Shown: positions 11,701 through 18,751, counted from the first letter of the stretch. The stretch is 23,778 nucleotides of DNA from Planctomycetaceae bacterium (GCA_003506095.1 DNWZ01000049.1:1-23778), one strand, 5' to 3'. The notes: generated by a model not told the origin, from the letters alone. Numbers and translations: made by a program.

Positions 11701-14700
11701 GCACTCGTACCAGCACGTACCAAGTTCGGTTCCAGCAGCGTCGAGCGATCGGCACCGGTAACATTACTGCTGCGAACTCGAACGTGATAAAGATTCCGCT
11801 GTCCTGGCGAACCCGGCAGAATCACTCGCATGCCAGGATCATTCGGATTGATCGAATAGGCATCTTGATAGGCCGATGTCGGCGATCCCGCCGCGATCGG
11901 CAGCACGTTCAGTGAACGGGCATTGGAAGCTTCAAAACCTGCACCAGTGACTCCCATTCGGGCCAGATCGCCTCGCGACTCGAGTAACGAACTGTCCGAC
12001 AGCACCAGCGGCAGCCCGTTGGCGTCGATCAGCTCAAGGATCGAGTTGAGCGCTAGTTGGGTCCGATCGATGTCGAGCCAGACTTGAGTTCCCGCCTCTG
12101 CGACGAACGAAAAAACATCGACATCGTCGGGCGACAAAATCGATCCGTTCACGACAAAACCGAGACGTCGATTTTCGTCGCCTGCACCTTCATTGGGCGC
12201 CAGCTCACCTAAAAACTGCGATTCGCTAGGTACCGAATTGGAATCGAATCGGGAGTTGGTGCGAGACTCGATTTCAGTAACGACCGCAACGTTGCGGTCA
12301 TTGGCCGCTTCTCGAATCACGATTCCATTCCATGACCCCGAACCGGCCAAGGAGGGTGGCAATTGCACCTGGAAAGGATTGGCCGGATCGCTCGGCAACC
12401 ATTCCACAAAGGACGTTGTGCGGGCACGGTCATTGGCCACGTCTAACGACCAACTGAACGCGGTGCTGATATTACCCGGACCGCGAGCGTCCGACGAGTT
12501 GCTAAATCCGCTACCAGGAATCGTCGGCAAAAGCACATCGATCACGCCGTCTGGCGTAAAGGTTCGAGTCTCATTGGTGATGCCTGCCTGCAAACGCGCC
12601 GGCGCATCCGCAGACCAGCCGTCAAACGAAGCGTTAAACATGTTGACGTTATCGCTGGTGTAGATACCACCATGACTGAAACCGACGCGGGTCGGCTGAT
12701 CCAAGACGACCGCACGGAAATCTCGAGTGCCTGGGGTACCCAGCAAAAACAATCGCTCATCGTTCGCAGCAGGCGGAACATCGAAGTCCAACAAGTTGAT
12801 GACGTTGATGCTCGAAACCGCAAAAACACTCGCGTTTCTACCAACACCAAAATCGGCACCATCGGATGTCGAGAACGTAATTGTGGTATACATCACCGAA
12901 CGATTGTTGACAAAAAACGTCTCCGCCGTCCATTCAAGAATCGCATCACCCACTTCCAACAGATCGATCGTCCCGGTGCTCTGGACACGGTCCGGTGAGA
13001 TCAATGTCGGCGGCTGAACAATTGTCGAATTACTTAATCGGATCGGCGCCCGAGCAGGGGCGATTGCCAACGGCGTGAGAGGTACGTAATCGATATCGAT
13101 CAATGTCGTATTCAAAAAAGCAAAGTTTTGCTGGTCCAAACGCGTCCCGGTCGACATCTCGATCCCCGACACACTGATGTTGGTCACCTCGCCGCCGTTA
13201 AGAATATCTGCTTGGAAAAATCCAACGACATTCGGGTCGATGTCGTTATCGATCAGCGGCCCATTATTGACCTCGCGGTCGGTGCGGTCCCATTCTGGCC
13301 CCAGTGGCAACAGCGGTGGAATCTCATCGTCTTCCAAAGAGCCATCGACAAACTCAACCAAGGGGCGAATACCGTCGTTGTTGGTGTCGACATTGGGACG
13401 GCCGCTTGGCGTAAATCCGGCACCGATCGAATCATCTCGCAACGCCGTCAATACAACGGGGAAATCCGGATGCCCGATCACTTGCAGCGAGCCACCGATG
13501 CGATCGGCGATGTCGACAAACTGGTCGGCTGCCGTGGTCAAGTTACCACCGACCACGATCCCGGCAGTACGGCCAGCGATCGCAGGTGTTGTCAATGTAC
13601 CCGCAACCGGGGCGGTGTTTTCAAACTTAACCACCAACGAACCCCGCGCGTCGCTTGCCAGTCGCAAACCGCCATAGACGTGATGATTGGGAACTTCGAT
13701 CATCCCACGCACAATGTGGACCATATCAACGTCGTCCCACACGACCTCTGTCGCCACTTGGCCGCCACGGATTTCCATCCCATTGAGCGAATTGTTCTCT
13801 AAGCGATTGCCTGAAACCAAAGGACCGCTATTACCCGTGGCGATCACACTATCAACGAAACCTGTTGACCGGCCTCGATCGATTTGTTGCTCCCAAGTCA
13901 GGCTGTTGACGTCGAAGGTTAAGACGGGACCGCTGCCGCCAATAAAGTCATTTTTGACAACAATCGGCTGGGCGCCGCGAACGAACACCGTCCCACTGGC
14001 GTTCTCACCCCGACCAGCGCGATCGAGTTGGTTGCCGTCAATGAAGCGACGACCATCGGCGTTCATTTCAAACCGACTATTGGTTAACCGCAATTCAGCT
14101 TGATGAACTTCGATCGCGTTGAACGAAGCGAATCCGCCCGGAATACGTGTCGCCCCGCCACCACCGGCGATAACAGCGTGATCGATACTTGCCGATGAAG
14201 TGTGACCGACATAAATGCCACCCCAATCACCCGCTTGAATTGCCCCTGCGTTGGCAACACTATTGGTGTCAAACGTTCCACCAGCACCGTACCGCTGATC
14301 TTGCAAACTGGTGAAAATCACCGGATCGCTTGCGGTCCCTTCGGCGATCAGGTCAGCACCAAAAGTGATGTCAATCCGCGCACCGCCAAGCTTGACAATC
14401 GTCCCAGGATCGACAGCTAGACGAGCATCTGTACGCGCCGTCAAACGTAATGTTTGTGCCGGAAGGGGCGTTGTCCCTGCGGCCAGTGCATCGGTAAACG
14501 TGGTGTCGGTCGCATTCAAACTTCCGACCAATGCAAAGTTACCGAACGTTCCGTCGGCAGCAACCGACGCACGGTAAATCCGCCGCCCGGTAAATCCGCT
14601 GCCAGCGGCGACAATGGGCAATTGAGTTAATTGAATCCGCCCCGTTTGCAACAACTCGATCGGTGGCGTAGTCGTGCTTGCCGCACTTTCGGTGGTCGCT

Positions 14701-17700
14701 GAGGAAAACGCAATTCGATAAACGTAACTGCCAATCGCAACGTCGCCCCCACCGGCTTGGCCAATCCCTTGAACCAGAAGGCTCGACGGAGCTTGTGCGG
14801 GTGCTAGCGCGCCGCCGGGGTTCCCCTGAATGACCAGATTTTCGGACAACACGTGAACGATATCGGTATCATCGAACCGCGCTGGTTGCGTTAATGGCTG
14901 GAGAACACCGCCGGTTCGCGTTGCGACCCGAATGAACAAGCCGTTGATCGAGTTGTCGATCACCGTATTGCCATGAATGTCTGGCCCGACTCGCATGACG
15001 GTCGGCGTGAATGGGGCGTCAAGCTGGAACAACGCCTCGTCGTATCGGGTTTCACGGAACGTGTCAGGAGTCGCGGCAATCGCGGCATCGGCGCTCAGGC
15101 GAATGATGCTGTTGGTAACCGTCGCCCGGGTTAACGCCATGTCCACCGGTGATATAACGACTGACGGCCCATCAACCCGAACTTGTCCGCCACCATACCG
15201 AAGGTCAGCAAACTGGATGTGATTGAGGAATACTCCCTCGTTCTCGCGATTTCTGCGAGTGGAGTTCGCAAAATCAATGTCGCTGCGAAGATCGATTCCG
15301 CCCCAGTCGCCCGGTTGCGGTACAGGCACCACGCCCGTCACATTCCCGTTGCCAATCGTCCGGTCGTTGATGCTGGTGATCACCACGCTTCCAGGAATCG
15401 CTTCCCCAAACTGATCACGAGCGACTAGGCCGTCGGCGCCAAGCAGAATCGGTGTGCCGAGGATTTGAATCGCAGCATCGCTGCGGTCAACCGTCGGCGA
15501 TGTACTGCCCACGCCGATTCGCGCCTGGCGCATTTTGATGATGACGCCGGCGTCGATCAATAACCGCACGCCACGCGGCACATCTAACGACGTCCCGTCC
15601 TGCAGCGGAGTTCCGGTCGGACTGAAACCAATCTGATAACTGAAGTTATCATTTTTGGTCTCCACACGGCCATCGGTTCCGCCGTTGGCAACCATCCGGA
15701 TGGTCGTCCCCGGAGTCGCGGCCGCAATGGCAGTATTGAGATTCCGGAACGGCTGTGCCACCGAACCATTGCCGTTGCTCAGAGCCGCTTTGTCAACATA
15801 CAGCGTGTTGCTCTGGTCCGCAGGAACAAACCAGAAATCGTAGATTCCGCCAGGCTTCCCGTCGCTATCCCCATCTAGCAGCACGCCACTTGAATCACGA
15901 ATCCCGGCGGCCGATACTGCCTTCGTCGAAATTCGCAGTTCATAGGCACCTTCGGTCAATCCGCCCAAACCGCTGCCAGGGACAGACGGATTGTATTGAT
16001 CATTGCCTGCAGCACTGACGCCAATGACGTATTCGCCAGCGGACAAGTCAAGTTCGATCAGCGAATCGTTGCTAAAATAATCGTTATTCTGGGCGATTTC
16101 AATCATCGCCCCCGTCGCGCCATCTTTGCGATAGAGACGTAAGTGAGTGTCCAACAAACTGGCGTTGGAAAGACGCTCGGCAATCGTCTGGATCGAAACT
16201 TTGGAATCAACACCTAATCGAAATCGATAGAGATCGATGTCCGTGCTATCAGGCCGATAAAGAAATTGGCCGTTGATGATATCCGACACACTGGGGAACG
16301 TCGGCTCATTGGTCGTGCCTGGGTTGAAAATAAAGTCCGAACTCTGGGTAACCGGTTGAGGCAGGCTATCTGCAAACCCAAATCCGATCACCTGACCAAT
16401 GGCAAGCATTGCCCCTCGAAAAAAGGGACCACCAAATTGATCGTCAGTCGACTGCTGAAAATCTTGGAAGTCCATGACGACTAAATCATTGACGCCGTCG
16501 CCAGTCCGATCACGGGTCGCGACCGCCAAGCCTCCAGGCCCGCTGACGGTCGACATGTCCGCACCGTACAAGTCGCCCACAACAATCGAGAAGAATGCAT
16601 CGGAGGTAGGCCCATTAGTCACCTCTACAAATTGCACCCCCAAGTACTCACTGAACAACGACAAGACTTCCCGAACCCGCTGCCGCTGCTGTGCCGTGAT
16701 CAGGTTGAAGTAGGTCTTGAGATTATCGATCTCCTCGCCAGCGATGTTAGGATCGTCACCGCGAAAGGACGAAGGGAACTCATACTGAATCGTCGTAATT
16801 CCATTGACACTGTCCGCACCCTGGCGAAAGAAATCCAGTGGAATCGGACGGTCGACTCGCGACGGGTCCTCGGGGCGAATCTGGCGAACACCTTCCGCGC
16901 CAGGACCACCCGGAAATTGCAACCCAAAGTCGGTCGTATTGCGAATCTCTCCCTGCAAGCGAACCGAGCGTATGCCACTGCTGTCGATCGCTGCTAAATC
17001 ATTCAAGTCACCAAACGCGGTGGCGAATGAATCACCCGGTTCGGTGAACACCGGAACCGTGGTCGGTGCCGCAACAGGATTGGTCTGGGCATTGCCGATC
17101 CGCAACCTCGCAGCACCGGTCAAAAAACCAACGCCCGAAGGATTCGGGGTTCGAGCAAGCGGCGCCGCAAAGGTCAGCTTCGCGACATTCGTCGATTGGT
17201 TATAAGAAACACTCGTCGGCCTGATCGTCACGTCATCAAGCGTCGACGCACTATCGCGAGTGAAAATCAATTGATAAAAGTTGACATTGGTGACCGATGC
17301 ACCGTCCATCGTTTCGTCAAAATGAACGTCAATCACACCCACTTCCGGGCTCAACGCACCATTGCCTTGACGACGAATCGGCTCTGGCACAACGGCCGCA
17401 ACCTTAGGACCGAGATTGACCCTGAATTGACGACCAAAGTTTTCACCATTGTTGAAAACCTCGCCGTCAACGTTCGCTAACACCGACGTACCAGATCCGA
17501 AGATATCGATCTGGTAAGTATCCGCCGCCAGCGTTTCCGCAAATCGAAAGACGACCTCATTGGGCGAATTGCCAATCCCTACATAGCCAGGTTCGACAAC
17601 GATGTCGTTGGCCCCGGTTAACAAAATCGTTCCCGGAAAATTGACCCGATTGCCCACCAATGTCGCTGCGGATCCCGCTTCCAAAACGGCGGTAATCAAC

Positions 17701-18638
17701 GTCGATGCCTCTGGGTTGCTGTTGATCGCATTGATCAACGCATTAACCGAAGTCTCATTGCCCGGATTGCTGTTGACCCGAACGGTCACTCGATTGCCAT
17801 CGACCAAAACCAGCGGATTGGCCGGACCGCCTGCATTGGCTCGCTCAAGCACCAAGGTGGTCGCTCGACCATCCGGACCAGGACGCGCCGAAATGAATCG
17901 CACGCGCACTTCTCCTCCAGTCCCCAGGTCCGAAGTCGCGTCGGCCGCGTTCGCACCACGCAGCGTCACTGACGTTCCCGTGGGAACCGTCGTCCCGAGC
18001 GGAAAAAGTGTCGCACCACTTACCGAAAACACCTGCAGCAAACCGCTGGCGGTCGGATGATTGGCAACAGCCGAAATCAAGTCGCGAACCTGTGTCGGAC
18101 GCGCCGGATTGTTGTTCAAGTCGATCGAAATAAGGCGGTCGTTAACCGTGATCAACGGCACGCCAGATCCGACTCGCGAACTCGATGTGAAATTTACCCG
18201 CAGCCCCTCGCCTGCTGTCCCCGCCTGAACCGCCCGGAACTCCAACAGCACTTGATTCCCGGTCCCTAAGTCGCTCGTCGCAATCGCCGACTCGAATACG
18301 GAGTCCGACCCCGCGCGAGTGATGCGTATCGCACCCAAAGTATCCGGGTCAATTTGCGTCGAATCGTCAAACCGAAAGACCAATTCGCGAGGCGAACTGT
18401 TCAGCTCAGCACCGTCAAATAACAGCGCCCCTTGATTGGGCTGGATTCCAACCAAGTTGGGGCCAGCAAGCAACTGCCGTTGCTCCAAAGCCTCCAATAA
18501 GCTCCGCCGGTCCTTCTTCACACGTGCGGTCGCCCGCTGAGCGAGCCGACGCTTGACTGATTTTGACGAAGATTTAGCCGATCCGGACTCGTTGCCGGAG
18601 ACTACTTCGGGACGAAAATTCGATTTGCGGATGGACAT
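2766..18638 (-). CDS. Giant mosaic surface protein, 5290 residues (LEPR-XLL-like, PPC, beta-helix, GEVED, dockerin)
   Basis: This is a very large, probably exported, cell-surface or matrix protein of the planctomycete type. Approximate residue positions: Lys/Arg-rich N-terminus with LEALEQRQLLA at 48-58; an SbsA-type Ig-like domain (about 64-480) interrupted by two 114-residue repeats; a metzincin-like domain (about 640-770) whose zinc motif is lost; PPC beta-sandwich domains near 786-905, 2160-2310, 2405-2515 and 3620-3720; parallel beta-helix segments from about 945 to 1750 and again near 4000-4190; quinoprotein/propeller-like stretches near 2560-2760 and 3130-3250; DGxxF repeats at 2815, 3922, 4644 and 4759; a discoidin-like segment near 4193-4330 (ALGAPD); a GEVED domain ending near 5093; dockerin repeats at 5110 and 5161; and the tail SLDAVFAGLGLGL. 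An AGAGG Shine-Dalgarno sequence 7 bases upstream supports the start. The frame has no interruption. Ligand and exact role are unknown. Confidence 0.93.
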   Translation of the reverse strand: MSIRKSNFRPEVVSGNESGSAKSSSKSVKRRLAQRATARVKKDRRSLLEALEQRQLLAGPNLVGIQPNQGALLFDGAELNSSPRELVFRFDDSTQIDPDTLGAIRITRAGSDSVFESAIATSDLGTGNQVLLEFRAVQAGTAGEGLRVNFTSSSRVGSGVPLITVNDRLISIDLNNNPARPTQVRDLISAVANHPTASGLLQVFSVSGATLFPLGTTVPTGTSVTLRGANAADATSDLGTGGEVRVRFISARPGPDGRATTLVLERANAGGPANPLVLVDGNRVTVRVNSNPGNETSVNALINAINSNPEASTLITAVLEAGSAATLVGNRVNFPGTILLTGANDIVVEPGYVGIGNSPNEVVFRFAETLAADTYQIDIFGSGTSVLANVDGEVFNNGENFGRQFRVNLGPKVAAVVPEPIRRQGNGALSPEVGVIDVHFDETMDGASVTNVNFYQLIFTRDSASTLDDVTIRPTSVSYNQSTNVAKLTFAAPLARTPNPSGVGFLTGAARLRIGNAQTNPVAAPTTVPVFTEPGDSFATAFGDLNDLAAIDSSGIRSVRLQGEIRNTTDFGLQFPGGPGAEGVRQIRPEDPSRVDRPIPLDFFRQGADSVNGITTIQYEFPSSFRGDDPNIAGEEIDNLKTYFNLITAQQRQRVREVLSLFSEYLGVQFVEVTNGPTSDAFFSIVVGDLYGADMSTVSGPGGLAVATRDRTGDGVNDLVVMDFQDFQQSTDDQFGGPFFRGAMLAIGQVIGFGFADSLPQPVTQSSDFIFNPGTTNEPTFPSVSDIINGQFLYRPDSTDIDLYRFRLGVDSKVSIQTIAERLSNASLLDTHLRLYRKDGATGAMIEIAQNNDYFSNDSLIELDLSAGEYVIGVSAAGNDQYNPSVPGSGLGGLTEGAYELRISTKAVSAAGIRDSSGVLLDGDSDGKPGGIYDFWFVPADQSNTLYVDKAALSNGNGSVAQPFRNLNTAIAAATPGTTIRMVANGGTDGRVETKNDNFSYQIGFSPTGTPLQDGTSLDVPRGVRLLIDAGVIIKMRQARIGVGSTSPTVDRSDAAIQILGTPILLGADGLVARDQFGEAIPGSVVITSINDRTIGNGNVTGVVPVPQPGDWGGIDLRSDIDFANSTRRNRENEGVFLNHIQFADLRYGGGQVRVDGPSVVISPVDMALTRATVTNSIIRLSADAAIAATPDTFRETRYDEALFQLDAPFTPTVMRVGPDIHGNTVIDNSINGLFIRVATRTGGVLQPLTQPARFDDTDIVHVLSENLVIQGNPGGALAPAQAPSSLLVQGIGQAGGGDVAIGSYVYRIAFSSATTESAASTTTPPIELLQTGRIQLTQLPIVAAGSGFTGRRIYRASVAADGTFGNFALVGSLNATDTTFTDALAAGTTPLPAQTLRLTARTDARLAVDPGTIVKLGGARIDITFGADLIAEGTASDPVIFTSLQDQRYGAGGTFDTNSVANAGAIQAGDWGGIYVGHTSSASIDHAVIAGGGGATRIPGGFASFNAIEVHQAELRLTNSRFEMNADGRRFIDGNQLDRAGRGENASGTVFVRGAQPIVVKNDFIGGSGPVLTFDVNSLTWEQQIDRGRSTGFVDSVIATGNSGPLVSGNRLENNSLNGMEIRGGQVATEVVWDDVDMVHIVRGMIEVPNHHVYGGLRLASDARGSLVVKFENTAPVAGTLTTPAIAGRTAGIVVGGNLTTAADQFVDIADRIGGSLQVIGHPDFPVVLTALRDDSIGAGFTPSGRPNVDTNNDGIRPLVEFVDGSLEDDEIPPLLPLGPEWDRTDREVNNGPLIDNDIDPNVVGFFQADILNGGEVTNISVSGIEMSTGTRLDQQNFAFLNTTLIDIDYVPLTPLAIAPARAPIRLSNSTIVQPPTLISPDRVQSTGTIDLLEVGDAILEWTAETFFVNNRSVMYTTITFSTSDGADFGVGRNASVFAVSSINVINLLDFDVPPAANDERLFLLGTPGTRDFRAVVLDQPTRVGFSHGGIYTSDNVNMFNASFDGWSADAPARLQAGITNETRTFTPDGVIDVLLPTIPGSGFSNSSDARGPGNISTAFSWSLDVANDRARTTSFVEWLPSDPANPFQVQLPPSLAGSGSWNGIVIREAANDRNVAVVTEIESRTNSRFDSNSVPSESQFLGELAPNEGAGDENRRLGFVVNGSILSPDDVDVFSFVAEAGTQVWLDIDRTQLALNSILELIDANGLPLVLSDSSLLESRGDLARMGVTGAGFEASNARSLNVLPIAAGSPTSAYQDAYSINPNDPGMRVILPGSPGQRNLYHVRVRSSNVTGADRSTLLEPNLVRAGTSAGNYQLQIRLREADETPGTQVRHSDVRFATNGIQIIGGPINGPLVGDVSETIADNSTIATAQPMGLFEISINQSLNEIAGPLSSNRMSKSIAGFISGQTDVDWFQFDVNYQKLTRDAASMFFATIFDIDYADGFARGDLAVYVFNEQGEMILIGTDSNVADDQPTGLDGTSNNDLSRGSAGTLDPFIGVAELPEGRYFVAISNQSQIPVQMDQFALAAATNPLFRLEPIDSVRRIAEDRIGGVERSVGSAPVIPTLFDPATSVVPYTLNDVMLYTISGGTVNINNPFTGQGYGNIGFLNTSFQDFAFRANGELFGYTTPGTVAAADFDASYAYFRINSENGALTNVGTSGLETYHLAVNPNPQNLPFDAFVVVRSNDSFAVQGTTFASNTLGFAIGNRPIDRQLTPTRIQNAYFQNILYAFSPTTGAFSGLGSPNRGTFTVNGVTIDERANGAGTQIRERGYIETGVGEDVNGIPRPQTSPQLTVPAATIVQTDGVTIPRIADGSFFTLQSGAQSFRFELDAGTMLEFSVDPVNGSFPREVVGGGTPARFSLTSGGVTTNYEFDSGPVIVIDAAQVVDGTNVRITDVNGNALVFEFNSNGIVNNAGAVGVDFMVGQTSDQLALALAAAISDSSLMVEGFATPGQGRVDMVGDSTTVAPQIVGPGLSISGAAGSSTPSDPSIVLIPIRENFTANELAFAVANATGGAVAGNRVNYRNVSATNLTQLTPLGIVTQTGTPGVSPGSTAVTFLVTDTAEAIALRISQVVNANPTLQASGITVTVNGRNLIFENALLNAANGTVSPAFTVAGVPPGGIVTGISMVGPTLYAVSSNGGLYAVAAPTATVQGQIGTYIGTATDLIGLNFTGLTTGPTNIPGLLDDAGNPLLFGTTSGGLGGSRLYAFDTQGRLRPVFAGGATSVTIAPGVRGVEFSTLDFNLWHTTERRGTDLGHGIDVAYNDVALQPNRVAGGTSFYFGAEPLDPRFDLFGNRNPFSIGRQDGQGVEGTYNFPGGAKGALESAAFDLVGYSPSDLPTLYFNYFLANDGVDGVIGSDNDGTFGRDQDAFRVYVIDERGVQHLLSTNNLVTAPGAGFNDEFDDPTASLNPLLAQTYDDDITVAVQPMFDNTDSWRQARVSLADFAGQRNLQLRLEFATSGSFSDGSFGLRAVPGMSLVDGARFVVGGRSFEIDLGSTLTVPAGSTIANFYALNAGNPLQRVTVVVGGVTYVLNDGTRTVNAGEVDVQLVQQGDRPLSTFTAELVATRLAAAITVNGISTITQPFSFTAEPNDELLNAIRMPSFTGNVVFSGQGTLQTGLDVDLYRIDLPAGATLRATMSPDGVSFLSNLRVFDLAGNELASDTLAVDYTTDFARTVIVGFSSGSNSNYNPNVAGSGDSGIIGNYNASIAVTSDLRVIQNGAALQITGGIAASAGADGLITVAGTPGTTGLPVVVNASMTSGEVALAIQRAVANQFSGGLVSAYPVNGNQVSLVGLTVQNNGPFAMTGVSSGDFFGNNGPQRARANNFEGVYVDDFIIGFAERGEMAFSATSANNFIADPLLPVGGPARPVSGSYQLEIRDGSEYINSLEGQAFRGFDTNDRLASGLVIQALPAGQIVDGATFRITDGVSTVTFEMDLVNADGTSNGVTGGRVRIPLITPANILPGRDGSEEVAAAIAVAINSPQVRGLIDVTAVATDGVDTRGNSRLNLFGDIVVLDSARVLASVTALANRGDQNRDRTGQGVIIVENSRFSFSANSGIEITRDARARVQGVNLDDQTPTVLTYPRNLVELNSQNQIPGVVVQSNVMAYNANSGVTITGLAGGTAIGNPVGFDRIINNTIVGGVIQRGTPAEAGVFGGVLFPGGNISFADSVVAFNPGTGVSPGFNNPNRALGAPDGTGPGDEPLDGAFTTSLGSGGSLTLGFADNFLTGSGDARPDLIVFETGEVESVRVEISRDGVTFFNVGFVGGVSNTVNIDQFGFGPQDRFSFVRLTDLRQGSRTSGPVGADIDAVGALSTAPADIYVPGGQGLVVRQNAAPTLLNNLLANNQSALAIDPTSLQTVVGATTYYRNATNAINSQANALGLFNQVLPFSLELFVDPANLSFAPRAGVPIIDSSIDSVEDRAPLVTVKNAIGLPPSPIIAPRLDVNGQLRVDDPTVQSPSGIGERVFKDRGAEERADQFGPRAILIAPRAADLGASAGQAETRGTIFDSFDIQLIDGIGPVDPTPGVGIFDASVTADSVLLTKNGVPLVEGRDYRFGYDASNNVIRLTPTAGIWEDGAVYVVRLLDATDSVLRFGDGASIADNATTTLLTSTGQFVTFESETGITATIDLTPTLGAFDGQGFTIFDGTFSLSFELDNDGIVRGDSIVVPLVSTSTPTQIAAALAAAINQTALNVTAASVGNRLQLLGPSSLATMTSLLETPTIFTISGQMGTSVGFGIGVPSENGFLAPTIFDGQTFRILRGINLVRTFELDFGNGILTPGAIPVNVGQNPGIDSIAAELVRAIGGAGLGLDPQNLGQGRISLGGDSNYALDMSLTALVQLGAPGQAPTVPVIIPIDATVEEVIGLYNNAIIGQSLAGVSFGIVGDRLILDGVAAISGLGAVASPVIRDTVGNLLQSNRDNGRTELTVFVGGGFNFGNAPAPYPSLLADNGPRHRVDTRFSFGPTVGPDADAVIPGGSTNDGIALIGNASPGFPSQFTIDVRADGRAFYVDAWIDWDRDGVFEATEVTRFKSAGAAGAFPILGVGVNTVSINVPAGTTAGPTWGRFRLSEIPGLGPVGAAESGEVEDIAILVQSNPYQNPLNRFDVNKSGLATPLDALNILNLLAAYSQTVGATTIPLNPPPASLPDLVNQRFLPDVDGNGRVESLDALLVLTELRRLQISQALAEGEAASDVPSGYVAVADGVLASPLTIATAPVESREDNVSETAPVSITTTATVYGPSIFDSPELIGLDDVIQDIAGEERQNGDGANDSLDAVFAGLGLGL
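3086..3311 (-). other. Paired dockerin-type repeats of the giant protein
   Basis: The first calcium loop is DVNKSGLATPLDAL from residue 5111 and the second is DVDGNGRVESLDAL from residue 5162. They are separated by a linker of about 35 residues rich in Pro and Leu. They follow directly on the GEVED domain (GEVED at residues 5089-5093). The same dockerin pair followed by a DA-x-FAG tail occurs in the neighbouring metalloprotease, which suggests a shared surface-anchoring or assembly partner. Confidence 0.82.
3357..3755 (-). other. GEVED domain of the giant protein
   Basis: Residues of about 4962-5094 contain WIDWDRDGVF, typical of the Asp-rich calcium-like loop of this domain, a beta-sandwich pattern, and the signature ESGEVED at the end. 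GEVED domains are widespread in large secreted bacterial proteins, usually just before a C-terminal sorting or dockerin module, exactly as here. Confidence 0.8.
4060..4720 (-). repeat. Tandem DGxxF protein repeats (about 115 residues each)
   Basis: Two neighbouring units begin with DGQGFTIFDG (residue 4644) and DGQTFRILRG (residue 4759), a 115-residue period. Each continues to an FEL(D) strand, a Val/Pro-rich strand, an Ala-rich helix and a closing LxLxG strand. Related units begin with DGSFFTLQSG at residue 2815 (base 10196) and DGATFRITDG at residue 3922 (base 6875). They are divergent at the DNA level, so they are old duplications. Their fold and function are not known to me. Confidence 0.6.
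14450..14770 (-). other. Fibronectin-III-like insert within the beta-helix of the giant protein
   Basis: Residues of about 1290-1397 contain GSYVYRIAF, then a LTQLP strand, then GRRIYRAS and TTFTDA. This is a compact beta-sandwich pattern unlike the short beta-helix strands on both sides. The helix seems to stop at LSENLVIQGNPGG and resume at ARTDARLAVDPGTIVKLGG, so the module is probably an insertion decorating the helix. This is inferred from strand patterns only. Confidence 0.45.
16330..16720 (-). other. Degenerate metzincin-like domain in the giant protein
   Basis: Residues of about 640-770 have the layout of matrixin-type domains: a helix with QQRQRVREVLSLFSEYLGV, a strand with VQFVEV, Gly-rich loops, and then MLAIGQVIGFGFADSLP at residues 744-760. 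Against the metzincin motif HExxHxxGxxH, the glycine is kept (G752), but the three His and the Glu read L745, Q749, F755 and A746. It cannot bind zinc in the usual way, so it is probably a structural or binding module. Confidence 0.6.
17594..18281 (-). repeat. Two 114-residue repeats inserted in the N-terminal Ig-like domain
   Basis: ATSDLGTGNQVLLEF (Ser at residue 122) and ATSDLGTGGEVRVRF (Ser at residue 236) start two units spaced 114 residues apart. Each continues with a Gly-rich turn, a short strand beginning with Val-Asn or Val-Asp, a run of Asn residues, and an Ala/Asn-rich helix (LISAVANHP and LINAINSNP). The Ig-like strands before the first unit (PRELVFRFDD) and after the second (PNEVVFRFAE) match each other in pattern, which suggests insertion between two halves or two copies. 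Confidence 0.65.
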
Positions 18639-18645
18639 CCACCAA

Positions 18646-18650
18646 CCTCT
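18646..18650 (-). promoter_or_regulatory. Ribosome binding site of the giant gene
   Basis: AGAGG on the minus strand lies 7 bases before the ATG at 18638. This is a good Shine-Dalgarno match at standard spacing, and it fixes the start of the 5290-residue product. Confidence 0.65.
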
Positions 18651-18669
18651 TGAAGGCCACAGGGGCGGT

Positions 18670-18689
18670 TAAATTCGAAGTAAATTCGA
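18670..18689. promoter_or_regulatory. TAAATTCGA direct repeat upstream of the giant gene
   Basis: TAAATTCGA occurs twice (18670-18678 and 18681-18689) at an 11-bp period, one DNA helical turn, 32-51 bases before the giant gene's start codon. On the minus strand it reads TCGAATTTA twice and is the most AT-rich spot near the start, so it may overlap the -10 region or bind a regulator as tandem half-sites. Confidence 0.35.
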
Positions 18690-18751
18690 CTGCATTGGCT
18701 CTGGTAAAGCACCCCCGCAGGGCAGGCGGCGAGACCAAAACCGGCAATCGA

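Noticed and set aside
13128..13802. Open frame of 224 residues on the plus strand
   Set aside because: It lies wholly antisense to the giant gene, whose protein reads through as clear beta-helix. The composition is that of a shadow frame, and there is no ribosome site.
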